Part shown: one piece after another, positions 33,566-40,925 of the stretch | Layout of the letters: every line of letters starts with the position of its first letter | Numbering within the stretch: the stretch's first letter is position 1 | Source: Polyangia bacterium | GTDB lineage: Bacteria; Myxococcota_A; Polyangia; Fen-1088 | DNA length: 55,918 nt | Assembly (NCBI GenBank): GCA_036268875.1 | Contig: DATATI010000043.1 | Coordinates: 1-55,918, forward strand | Direction: 5' to 3' | The notes under the pieces: generated by a model | Told to the model about the DNA's origin: nothing | Databases searched by the model: none | The model's input: only the letters and a program-made list of their open reading frames with translations | Made by a program: the position numbers and the translations under genes

Positions 33566-36500
33566 GTGCCGCCCCCGACGTTGCCGTCGATCCCACCGCC
33601 GCCCGAACGTCCGGACGACCTGCGCGCCTGGGCGGAAATCCACGGCGTTGCCGCGCGTCTCGACGATCTGGTGATCGGCGACGACGGGCCGGCGGGGACG
33701 TTGCTGCCGGCGCGCAACGGCGAGGTGCTGACGTACCGGCAGGTGTTGCTGGACGGCGCGGGAAAATCCGGGCGCCGCGGGTTCGACGACACCGAGGAGA
33801 CCGTGCGCCGCGTGCTGCACCGGATGGCGACGCTGGTGGTGATGGGCCGCGCGCGTGATGCCTGGCTGGAACAGCACGGCCGCGACCCCGAAGACACGGT
33901 GCTGGCCGCGTTCGCCGCGAAGCTGAGCGCGGCGCTGCGCGAGCGGGAGGCGGCGCGCTTGAACGTGCCGCGCGCGCCGGGGACCTACGAACCCGGCGAG
34001 GTGCGCGTGATCGCCGCGCCGGTCCCGCTGCTGCAATATCAAGAGTGGCCGCTGGTGGGGGCGGGCCGTGACAGCGACGACGGCAGCGACGGGATCTGTC
34101 TTTACCTGCTGGGCTGGAACGACGGGCCGCTGCGCTGGGGACGCGGCCGCGACGGCCGCCCGGTCGAGGCGAGCGAGCTGCCCGCCGACCTCCAGCAGGG
34201 CGCGCTGCAGGCGATCACCGATCACCTGCGCGATCCGCGCCGCGCCGCCGAGCACGAGGCGCTGGCTGACCTCTTGCGCGTGCCGGCCTGGCAGTTCGCG
34301 CTGGGCGCGCTGGACCAGACGTTGTCGCGGCTGGAAGCCGATGCCGGCGCCGCCGGAGAGGCCGCCGAAGAACGGGTGGCCTTTCGCGTGACCGCCGGCA
34401 GCGACGGCAGTTTGACCGTCACCCCCACCATCCAGAAGCGCGTGCGCGGCGGCGGATTTTCGCGCGGCGCCCGCGTGCAGTGGTACGAGCTGCCGGAGCG
34501 GCGCGCGCTCACCCCCGCCGAGCGGCGCGCCTACCAGGCCTACGACGATCGCTTCGCTCGCCGGTCGCAGGCGTGGGGCGGGGCGCTGTCGCCAGCGCAG
34601 CTGTTCGGGATCTTCCGCGCGCTGATTGATCACCCGGCGGTGTTTCTGGACGGCGGGCGCGACGGCCAGGCGGATGGCCTGCGCCTGGACATTCGCCAGG
34701 GCCGCTTGCTGTTGCGGTTTGCCACCGCCGCTGACGGCGACCTGACGCCGCACTTTGCGCTGCTGGGCCAGACGATGTCGCCCGCCGACGTGGCCGCCGC
34801 CCTGCGCGACGATCGCCACGCCATTTACCTGTTTCGTCCCGATGCCGGCGCGCCGCAGCTACTGCTGGCGCAGATCGGGCCGCAGGCGGCGGCGATGGTG
34901 CGCGCCCTGGCCCTGTCTCCGGCACGCTTTCCCCCCGAATCGCACGACGCCCTGGCCGCGCGCCTGGAATCGCTGCAGGAGACGGTGGACATCGAATTCC
35001 CGTCGACCTGGACGCGCACCATCGCCGCCGCCGATGATCGCCTGGTGGTGCGCCTGCAGCTGGCGGCTTCGGGTGCGCTGGAGGTGCGGCTGGGCGTGCG
35101 GCCGGTGCGCTTGGGGCCGGTGTTCGTTCCCGGCGAAGGCCCGGCGCTGGTGCTGGAGGGACAGGGCCGCGATCGCCACGGCGCCCGGCGCGATCGCGCC
35201 ACCGAGCGCCAGAGCGGGCACGCGCTGGCCGAACGCCTGGGCCTGGAAGCGGGCACGGTGCAAGAGCCGTGGTGCTGGCGCGTGCCGGAAGGCGATCCGG
35301 CGTTGCATCTGGTGGCGACGCTGAAAGACCTGGAGGCCACCGTGGTGGTCGAATGGGCCGACGATTATCAGCTGCTATCGCTGGGCACGATCGGTCGCCG
35401 CGACATGCGCATGAAGGTCGCCGACCGGCGCGACTGGTTCGACATCGAGGGCGGCGCCCAGGTCAAAAAGAAAAAACTGGGCAAAGGCGGCAAAGACAAG
35501 GGCGGGCCAAACAAGGGCGACAAAGACGTCGAGGAAGTCGTCCCCCTGGCAGCGCTGTTCGCCGCCATCCGCGATGGACGCCGTTACGTGGCAGTGGGCG
35601 CGCACGGGTTCGTGCGCATCGAAGAGAGCCTGCGCGAAGCCCTGGCCCGCGTCGAGGGCGGCGTGTTCGAGAAGAACGGGATCATCCAGATCGCCGCCGT
35701 GGCCAGCGATCCGCTGCTGGGTTTGGTGGAACAGGAGGAGCAGCTGGAAGCGAGCGTCGCCTTCACAGCGCTGCGCCGCCGCCTGCGCGACGCCAGCGCC
35801 GCCGTCGATCAACCGCTGCGCTTGCCGCCGGCGCTGCAGGCGGCGCTGCGTCCGTACCAGGCGGCCGGCGCGGCCTGGATGGCGCGCCTCGGGGAGTGGG
35901 GCGCCGGGGCCATCCTGGCCGACGAGATGGGCCTGGGAAAAACCATCCAGACACTGGCCCTGCTGATTCATCGTGCCGCCGCCGGACCGGCGCTGGTGGT
36001 GGCGCCGACGTCGGTGGTCAGCAACTGGGCCGACGAGGCGGCGCGCTTTGCCCCGCAACTGGGCGTGCGCCTCTATCGCGGGCCGCAGCGCGAAGCGGCG
36101 CTGCGCGGCCTGGGTCCGGGCGATCTGCTGCTGACCAGCTACGCGGTGGCGGCGCTGGACGGCGAGGCGCTCGGGCGCGTGCGTTTCGGGTCGCTGGTGC
36201 TGGACGAGGCGCAGGCGATCAAGAACGCCACCACCGAACGGGCCAAGGCGCTGCGCGCGCTGGACGCCGAGTGGCGCCTGGGGCTGACCGGCACGCCGAT
36301 CGAAAATCATTTGGGCGAGCTGTGGAGTCTGATGCGCGTGCTGTCACCGGGCCTGCTGGGAAGCTGGGAGCAGTTTCGCGCCCGTTACGCCGTGCCCATC
36401 GAAAAATTCGGCGACGACAGCCGGCGCCGATCGCTGGCCGCGCTGCTGCGGCCGTTCGTTCTGCGCCGCACCAAGGGCGAGGTGGCGCGCGAGCTGCCGG

Positions 36501-37243
36501 CGCGCACCGAGGTGGTGCGCGTGGTGCGCCTGTCGCCCGAGGAGCAGGCGCTGTACGAACAGATGCGCCAGGCGACGCTGGATGAGCTGCGCGAGGCGAA
36601 GAAGAACCCCGATCGCGACGGCAGCGACCTGCGCTTTGTTTTGCTGGCCGCGCTGACCCGCCTGCGCCAACTGTGCTGTCACCCGCGCCTGCTGTACCCG
36701 CACACCCACGCCGGCAGCGCCAAGGCATCGCATCTGCTGGATCTGTTGTTCGAGCTGCGCGAGGGCGGGCACAGGGCGCTGGTGTTCAGTCAGTTTCGCA
36801 GCTTTCTGGATCTGCTGGCCCCGCGCCTGCAGCAGCAAGGGCTGCGCGTGCTGGTGCTGGACGGCACCACGCCCACCCACGTGCGCGACGAACGCATCGC
36901 CGCCTTTCAATCCGGCGCCGCCGACGTCTTTCTGATCTCGCTGAAGGCGGGCGGCTTCGGCCTGAACCTGACCGCCGCCGACACCGTCATCTTGATGGAC
37001 CCGTGGTGGAACCCCGCCGTCGAGGATCAAGCCACCGCGCGCGCCCACCGCATCGGCCAGCGGAACCCGGTGACCACCGTGCGCCTGGTCGCGCGCGGCA
37101 CCATCGAAGAAGCCGTGCTGGGCTTGCACGCCGCCAAGCGTTCGCTGGCGGCCGGCGTCCTGGACGGCACCGACCTGGCGGCGTCGTTACCCAGCAACGA
37201 ACTGATCGGCCTCATCCAGCGCGGCGGCGACCTCGGCGACTAA
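33566..37243 (+). CDS. SWI2/SNF2-family helicase
   Basis: Large ATP-dependent DNA translocase of 1225 residues. The N-terminal 740 residues form the SNF2-associated region of bacterial (RapA/HepA-distant) members. The motor has Walker A DEMGLGKT (about residue 790), DEAQ box LVLDEAQAIKN (about 880), motif III GLTGTPIENHLGELWS, helicase C with VFSQFRSFLDLL (about 1072) and motif VI QATARAHRIGQRNPV (about 1160). Just before the middle is a Lys/Gly-rich insertion (VKKKKLGKGGKDKGG, about 633-655) that is probably a flexible linker. It begins with GTG; the next Met lies more than 80 residues in. All motor motifs are intact. Confidence 0.9.
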   Translation: MPPPTLPSIPPPPERPDDLRAWAEIHGVAARLDDLVIGDDGPAGTLLPARNGEVLTYRQVLLDGAGKSGRRGFDDTEETVRRVLHRMATLVVMGRARDAWLEQHGRDPEDTVLAAFAAKLSAALREREAARLNVPRAPGTYEPGEVRVIAAPVPLLQYQEWPLVGAGRDSDDGSDGICLYLLGWNDGPLRWGRGRDGRPVEASELPADLQQGALQAITDHLRDPRRAAEHEALADLLRVPAWQFALGALDQTLSRLEADAGAAGEAAEERVAFRVTAGSDGSLTVTPTIQKRVRGGGFSRGARVQWYELPERRALTPAERRAYQAYDDRFARRSQAWGGALSPAQLFGIFRALIDHPAVFLDGGRDGQADGLRLDIRQGRLLLRFATAADGDLTPHFALLGQTMSPADVAAALRDDRHAIYLFRPDAGAPQLLLAQIGPQAAAMVRALALSPARFPPESHDALAARLESLQETVDIEFPSTWTRTIAAADDRLVVRLQLAASGALEVRLGVRPVRLGPVFVPGEGPALVLEGQGRDRHGARRDRATERQSGHALAERLGLEAGTVQEPWCWRVPEGDPALHLVATLKDLEATVVVEWADDYQLLSLGTIGRRDMRMKVADRRDWFDIEGGAQVKKKKLGKGGKDKGGPNKGDKDVEEVVPLAALFAAIRDGRRYVAVGAHGFVRIEESLREALARVEGGVFEKNGIIQIAAVASDPLLGLVEQEEQLEASVAFTALRRRLRDASAAVDQPLRLPPALQAALRPYQAAGAAWMARLGEWGAGAILADEMGLGKTIQTLALLIHRAAAGPALVVAPTSVVSNWADEAARFAPQLGVRLYRGPQREAALRGLGPGDLLLTSYAVAALDGEALGRVRFGSLVLDEAQAIKNATTERAKALRALDAEWRLGLTGTPIENHLGELWSLMRVLSPGLLGSWEQFRARYAVPIEKFGDDSRRRSLAALLRPFVLRRTKGEVARELPARTEVVRVVRLSPEEQALYEQMRQATLDELREAKKNPDRDGSDLRFVLLAALTRLRQLCCHPRLLYPHTHAGSAKASHLLDLLFELREGGHRALVFSQFRSFLDLLAPRLQQQGLRVLVLDGTTPTHVRDERIAAFQSGAADVFLISLKAGGFGLNLTAADTVILMDPWWNPAVEDQATARAHRIGQRNPVTTVRLVARGTIEEAVLGLHAAKRSLAAGVLDGTDLAASLPSNELIGLIQRGGDLGD

Positions 37244-37438
37244 AAACGAGCGCACCTTCGGCGAGGCGGCGGCGGGTGGACCATTTGTTGATGACTGCCC
37301 GCAGCGGGTACGCCGCGATGCGATCGCCGATGAGAGGGCTGTTCGGCCTCAATTGCGCGCGGATAACGCAGGTGGCGCCTTCGCCGAGTCAGCCAACCGC
37401 CTAAGGTCCACCGGAGGATTCCCAAACAACTTCGCTTT

Positions 37439-37491
37439 GTGCCGGAGACGAGACTTGAACTCGTAAGCCCGTAAAGGCGGCGGATCTTGAG
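37439..37491 (-). repeat. tRNA-Leu 3'-end fragment, probable attachment site
   Basis: Bases 37439-37470 are identical over 32 bp to the 3' end of the intact tRNA-Leu (39097-39128). The next 21 bases continue to match with a few differences through the variable arm and the 3' half of the anticodon stem-loop, including the CAA anticodon. The 5' half of the anticodon stem and everything upstream of it are missing. A copy broken at the anticodon loop is the normal scar of a tyrosine recombinase that uses a tRNA as its target. Confidence 0.8.
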
Positions 37492-37606
37492 GACGCCGTG
37501 GCTGTTGCGCCTTGTTGCGTCCGAGGCGACAAAATGGCGAGAAATTGTGGCCTTGGTGCCAGATGCCGGGCGTTCTGTTATGCCCCATGCAACACCAGGC
37601 GACCGC

Positions 37607-37629
37607 GTTTGGTGCAAGGTTTGGTGCAA
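37607..37629 (+). repeat. Short tandem direct repeat near the attachment site
   Basis: GTTTGGTGCAA occurs at 37607-37617 and again at 37619-37629, one base apart. Paired short direct repeats beside an attachment site can be recombinase arm-binding sites, but they could also be chance. Confidence 0.4.
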
Positions 37630-37700
37630 CGGGATGATGGCCTCGTCCGCGGCCGCCGCCCGTGGTGAATCGACGCCGACATTGGTAAGCTTGGCCTCGC

Positions 37701-37937
37701 ATGACCTTGACGCTGCGAGGACACATCGAGAACGGCCGGATCGTGGTGGATGAGCGCATCGATCTTCCCGAAGGCACCGAGGTGAAGCTGTCCCTCGTAG
37801 ACGAAGCCGACGAGCTTGATGACGAGGACCGCGCGCGACTCCATGCCGCGCTCGATCAGGCTCAGACCGAGATCGATCGCGGCGAAGGGATACCCGCCAG
37901 CGAGGTCATCGCCGAGTTGCGTAAACGCGCTCGATGA
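37701..37937 (+). CDS. Antitoxin of a type II toxin-antitoxin pair
   Basis: Protein of 78 residues directly upstream of a ParE/RelE-like toxin, with the stop overlapping the toxin start by 4 bases. The N-terminal half (MTLTLRGHIENGRIVVDERI, DLPEGTEVKLSL) looks like a swapped-hairpin AbrB-type DNA-binding fold. The C-terminal half (LDDEDRARLHAALDQAQTEI, GIPASEVIAELRKRAR) is helical, acidic and Arg-ended, as toxin-binding tails are. It should bind the toxin and repress their shared promoter. Confidence 0.8.
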   Translation: MTLTLRGHIENGRIVVDERIDLPEGTEVKLSLVDEADELDDEDRARLHAALDQAQTEIDRGEGIPASEVIAELRKRAR

Positions 37938-38245
37938 GCGCTCACTACTCGATCATCGTCGCGCCGTCGGCCCGCCAGCAGGCGAAAAGGATTGCCGCTT
38001 GGTGGGAGGCGAACCGGGAGAAAGCCCCGATACTCTTCGCCCAGGAACTCGAGGCGGCTTTTGCTCGCGTGGCGACGGCGCCGACTACGGTCCGGGTGTA
38101 CCGCGAGTCGAAGGGCCGCGTGATTCGCCGCCTCTTGCTACCCCGCACTTGTCACCACCTTTTCTTCGAGGTGAACGAGGCCAAGCGGCAGGTCCAGATC
38201 CTCGCTGTCTGGCACACGGCCCGCGGTCGTGGGCCGCGACTTTGA
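37934..38245 (+). CDS. ParE/RelE-superfamily toxin
   Basis: Basic protein of 103 residues of the RelE/ParE fold: YSIIVAPSARQQAKRIAAWW (helix 1), then EANREKAPILFAQELEAAFARV (helix 2), VYRESKGRVIRRLLLPRTCHHLFFEV and QILAVWHTARGRGP. The Arg in RRLLLP and the VWHTARG end are characteristic of ParE-type gyrase poisons more than of mRNA-cleaving RelE proteins, but the target is not proven. Translationally coupled to its antitoxin by an ATGA overlap. It is the likely stabilising module of the tRNA-linked island. Confidence 0.85.
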   Translation: MSAHYSIIVAPSARQQAKRIAAWWEANREKAPILFAQELEAAFARVATAPTTVRVYRESKGRVIRRLLLPRTCHHLFFEVNEAKRQVQILAVWHTARGRGPRL

Positions 38246-38373
38246 TCGAGGAGATCGACTTGACTCGTGACTGACCGATTCGCCACGCCGACGTTCGATT
38301 TGAAGGCACTTGCCGAGACGTACGACGAGTTGCCGCTCTGGTCCGCCCCATTCGTCTTGCGCTTCTTGATGCC

Positions 38374-39084
38374 GTGCGCTTGCGCAGCGGGATGACGGTG
38401 CTGGACGTGGGGTGCGGTACCGGGTTCCCATTGCTCGAGATCGCAGCGCGGGTCGGCGGCGGCGTCGCACACGGGATCGATCCGTGGCGTGCTGCGCTTG
38501 AGCGCGCGCGGCGCAAGGCGGAGACCCGGGGTCTGGCGAGTGTGCACCTTCACGAAGGGGTCGCCGAAGCGTTGCCACTAGCAGATCAAACCGTCGATCT
38601 GATCGTGTCGAACAACGGCATCAACAACGTGTCGGATCTGGATCGGACGCTGGCTGAATGCGCACGCGTGGCACGCTCGGGCGCGCAACTTGTTTTTACC
38701 TTCAACCTGCCCGACAGCATGCGCGCGTTCTACGCGGCGCTTGAGGCGGTTCTCGTGGCGCGCGGCGATACCGGGGCGCCGACGCGGATCGCCGAGCACG
38801 TCTTCGCTCGACGGAAACCGCTCGCCTTCATCACGGCGGCCGTCGAGCGCGCGGGTTTCCGCGTCGAGGCGGTGCGGGAGGATCGGTTCACGCTCGGCTT
38901 CGCGTCAGCCGCGGCGATGTTCGACCACCCGTTCGTGCGAGTGGCGTTTCTCAGCGCCTGGCTTGCGATCGTTCCAGAAGAGGCGCGGGAGGCGGCGTTC
39001 CGGGAGGTCGAGGCGCGCTTCGTGGGCGAGGTAGCTCTCGAGATTCCGTTTGCGTGCGTCGACGCCCGCCGTGCTGGACGGTGA
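38374..39084 (+). CDS. Class I SAM-dependent methyltransferase, N-terminus frameshifted
   Basis: Protein of 236 residues holding a full SAM-binding core: MTVLDVGCGTGFPLLEIA (motif I), GIDPWRAALERARRKAE, LPLADQTVDLIVSNNGINNV and the AQLVFTFNLPD strand. The natural start appears to be GTG 38267: the 32 codons from there (FDLKALAETYDELPLWSAPF) are the usual N-terminus of this UbiE-like family but lie in another frame, which changes at about 38365 (CGCTTCTTGATG) through one missing base. The internal ATG at 38374 could still give a product without the N-terminal helix. The substrate is unknown. It lies between the toxin gene and the tRNA. Confidence 0.72.
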   Translation: MRLRSGMTVLDVGCGTGFPLLEIAARVGGGVAHGIDPWRAALERARRKAETRGLASVHLHEGVAEALPLADQTVDLIVSNNGINNVSDLDRTLAECARVARSGAQLVFTFNLPDSMRAFYAALEAVLVARGDTGAPTRIAEHVFARRKPLAFITAAVERAGFRVEAVREDRFTLGFASAAAMFDHPFVRVAFLSAWLAIVPEEAREAAFREVEARFVGEVALEIPFACVDARRAGR

Positions 39085-39097
39085 GGAGCTGAGAGGG

Positions 39098-39180
39098 TGC
39101 CGGAGACGAGACTTGAACTCGTAAGCCCTTGCGGGCGGCGGATTTTGAGTCCGCTGCGTATACCATTTCGCCACTCCGGC
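39098..39180 (-). tRNA. tRNA-Leu (anticodon CAA)
   Basis: The reverse strand folds as a complete class II tRNA of 83 bases. The acceptor stem is GCCGGAG with CTCCGGC, the D-arm is GCG with CGC, and the anticodon stem GCGGA/TCCGC holds loop CTCAAAA (anticodon CAA, reading UUG). The long variable arm is GCCC-GCAA-GGGC, and the T-arm ACGAG/CTCGT has TTCAAGT in its loop. CCA is not encoded. Its 3' end is the partner of the partial copy at 37439, so it is the probable integration target of a mobile element. Confidence 0.95.
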
Positions 39181-39280
39181 TTTGTGCTGTAGTTACAGTT
39201 ATTTACGTCATACTGCTGGCTGCCTCCATTTGAGCGTTGTAGCCTGAATGTAGCTTATTTCGCAAGAGGTAAAGAGTCCG

Positions 39281-40417
39281 ATGGCTAAGAAGAGGAGACG
39301 TCGGGGAAAAGGATTGGGCACCGTCTATCGTCGCGGCCAGATGTGGTCGGTCGCGTGGGTCCAAAACGGCGCCAAGCAGTATGCGCATGGGTTTCCGGAC
39401 GAAGATACCGCACGACGCGTTCTCGCGGTACGGATTGGTGACCTCGCCGCTCGACGCGGAGGACTGAGATCCCCGAAGCACACCGGTCCTCTGTCGGAAC
39501 TGGTGGATGCCTGGTTGAAGGTGCGCCGTGGCACGCACCGCTCGGCCGATCAGGACGAGTACAGATGGCGAAAACATCTGGCTCCCAACCTCGGTCGGTA
39601 CGCGCCCGACGACATCGACGTCGCCCTGCTCAAGAAGATCGTGGCGGTCAAGCTGGCGGATGGGCTCTCGCCTGCGACCGTCCGTCTGCTCATGCGTCTC
39701 GTGTCCACGCTATACACGGACCTCATCGACGAAGGAAAGGCGACCAAGAATCCGGCGCGCATGCTGCCGAAGCAGACGCGCGCGCTCTTCAGGCCGACCT
39801 ATGATCCAAAGAAGACGCCCTTCATCGAGAACAAGCAAGACATCGTCAAGGTGTTCAAGGGCCTGCCGGAGCCGACGAACGTCGCGTTCGCGCTCTCGGC
39901 GCTCGCGGGGCTGCGGCCCGGGGAGGTCAGGGCGCTGAAATGGGTGAACGTCGATCTCGCGCACCGGCGGATCTATGTCCGCGAGTCCGCAAACGGGCCG
40001 ACCAAGGACAAGGACAGCCGCGAAGCGCCAATGGTGCCCGGCCTCCACGATCTCCTCATCGAGTGGAAGGCGAAGAACCCGGACCCATATAATGGGCTCG
40101 TCTGTCCGCCGATCCTCGGGATGCTGGGCAAGGCGGCGCCCGGGCCGCGGCGGCGCTTCCTGGGCGAACATCGAATCACAAAGTTCATCAAGGACGCCTG
40201 CCAGAAGGCGAAGCTGCCCCAGCTCACGTTCTACGAGGCAGGACGGCACACCTTTGCGAGCCAGTGGGTGCTCAACGGCGGATCGATCGAGAAGCTCCGC
40301 GAGATCCTCGGGCACTCGACGGTGCTGGTCACCGAGCGTTACGCACACCTTAAGCCGGACCTCTTCCAAGAGGCGGACCTGCTAAGAGCAGACGTTTCGC
40401 TCAGCAACGCGAGCTGA
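39281..40417 (+). CDS. Tyrosine recombinase (integrase)
   Basis: Site-specific recombinase of 378 residues beginning 100 bases from the 5' end of the tRNA-Leu gene. A basic N-terminus (MAKKRRRRGKGLGTVYRRG) precedes a SAM-like core-binding domain (about 70-160) and the catalytic domain (180-365). Catalytic residues are R212 (GLRPGE), R322 (EAGRHT), H345 (LGHS) and the nucleophile Y354 (TERYAHL). The box II His that usually sits three residues before R322 is Tyr here (Y318 in FYEAGR). The start is preceded by AAGAGG. Length and domains are complete, so it is probably functional. Confidence 0.92.
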   Translation: MAKKRRRRGKGLGTVYRRGQMWSVAWVQNGAKQYAHGFPDEDTARRVLAVRIGDLAARRGGLRSPKHTGPLSELVDAWLKVRRGTHRSADQDEYRWRKHLAPNLGRYAPDDIDVALLKKIVAVKLADGLSPATVRLLMRLVSTLYTDLIDEGKATKNPARMLPKQTRALFRPTYDPKKTPFIENKQDIVKVFKGLPEPTNVAFALSALAGLRPGEVRALKWVNVDLAHRRIYVRESANGPTKDKDSREAPMVPGLHDLLIEWKAKNPDPYNGLVCPPILGMLGKAAPGPRRRFLGEHRITKFIKDACQKAKLPQLTFYEAGRHTFASQWVLNGGSIEKLREILGHSTVLVTERYAHLKPDLFQEADLLRADVSLSNAS

Positions 40418-40450
40418 CACGGGGCGCGACGATGGATGCCGGCGCTCGCA

Positions 40451-40717
40451 TCAACCCGCGAAACGACGGATGTCCGGACCACTGAAAGCTTGAACTTTCG
40501 TGAGGTCGATGCGGAGCTCGCCACCGCGGCGCACATACGACAGAACGCCAGCCTTGCCCCAGCGCCGGATCGTCTGGACGCTGACCGAGAGGTGCCGCGC
40601 CGCCTCGTTAACGGACACGACGCGTGACGGAACTCGTTGCTCCAGCGCCCGAACGGCGTCGGTGAGGGCGACGACTTGCTCTTGGAGGCCTATTATGAGC
40701 TCGTTGGTCTGGCTCAC
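40451..40717 (-). CDS. Small HTH protein, excisionase-like
   Basis: Protein of 88 residues with an N-terminal coiled helix (IIGLQEQVVALTDAVRALEQ) and a MerR/excisionase-type winged helix: VSVNEAARHLSVSVQTIRRW, then GKAGVLSYVRRGGELRIDL. It is transcribed toward the integrase gene from the other side (33 bases apart). In tRNA-targeting elements a protein of this kind sets the direction of recombination or represses the integrase. It starts with GTG. Confidence 0.72.
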   Translation of the reverse strand: MSQTNELIIGLQEQVVALTDAVRALEQRVPSRVVSVNEAARHLSVSVQTIRRWGKAGVLSYVRRGGELRIDLTKVQAFSGPDIRRFAG

Positions 40718-40925
40718 CCGCGCCTGGCCATCTTGCGAGCGTGGAGTGATGCCGGGAAGCTGGACTGCAACTGAGGCCTGCGTAACGCCCCAGACGTCAG
40801 CTTTTGTCGACTTTGATGGTGGAAGGGAAAGGTCTATCTAGTTCCACCCATCGTTAAATGACGCGTCGGGGATGGCGCGCAGCTGCGGCGGGTGAGTGGC
40901 GCGCGATGTCGTGACGTTGCGATGA

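Larger units (their letters stand above)
37244..37700. other. Junction region between chromosome and putative tRNA-Leu island
   Basis: The 457 bases after the helicase hold a partial tRNA-Leu copy (37439-37491) and an 11-bp direct repeat (37607-37629) but no convincing gene. Short minus-strand frames here translate the tRNA fragment itself. The sequence changes character after the tRNA fragment, as expected for an attachment site. Confidence 0.6.

Noticed and set aside
33488-34819. Upstream extension of the ABM-domain frame
   Set aside because: This part is antisense to the SNF2 helicase; the ABM gene has its own ATG at 33487 with AAGGAGAG before it.
37349-37777. Minus-strand frames at 37349-37777 and 38905-39174 sharing RAYEFKSRLRH
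   Set aside because: The shared peptide is the translated tRNA-Leu 3' end, not a protein motif. It helped to locate the attachment-site repeat.
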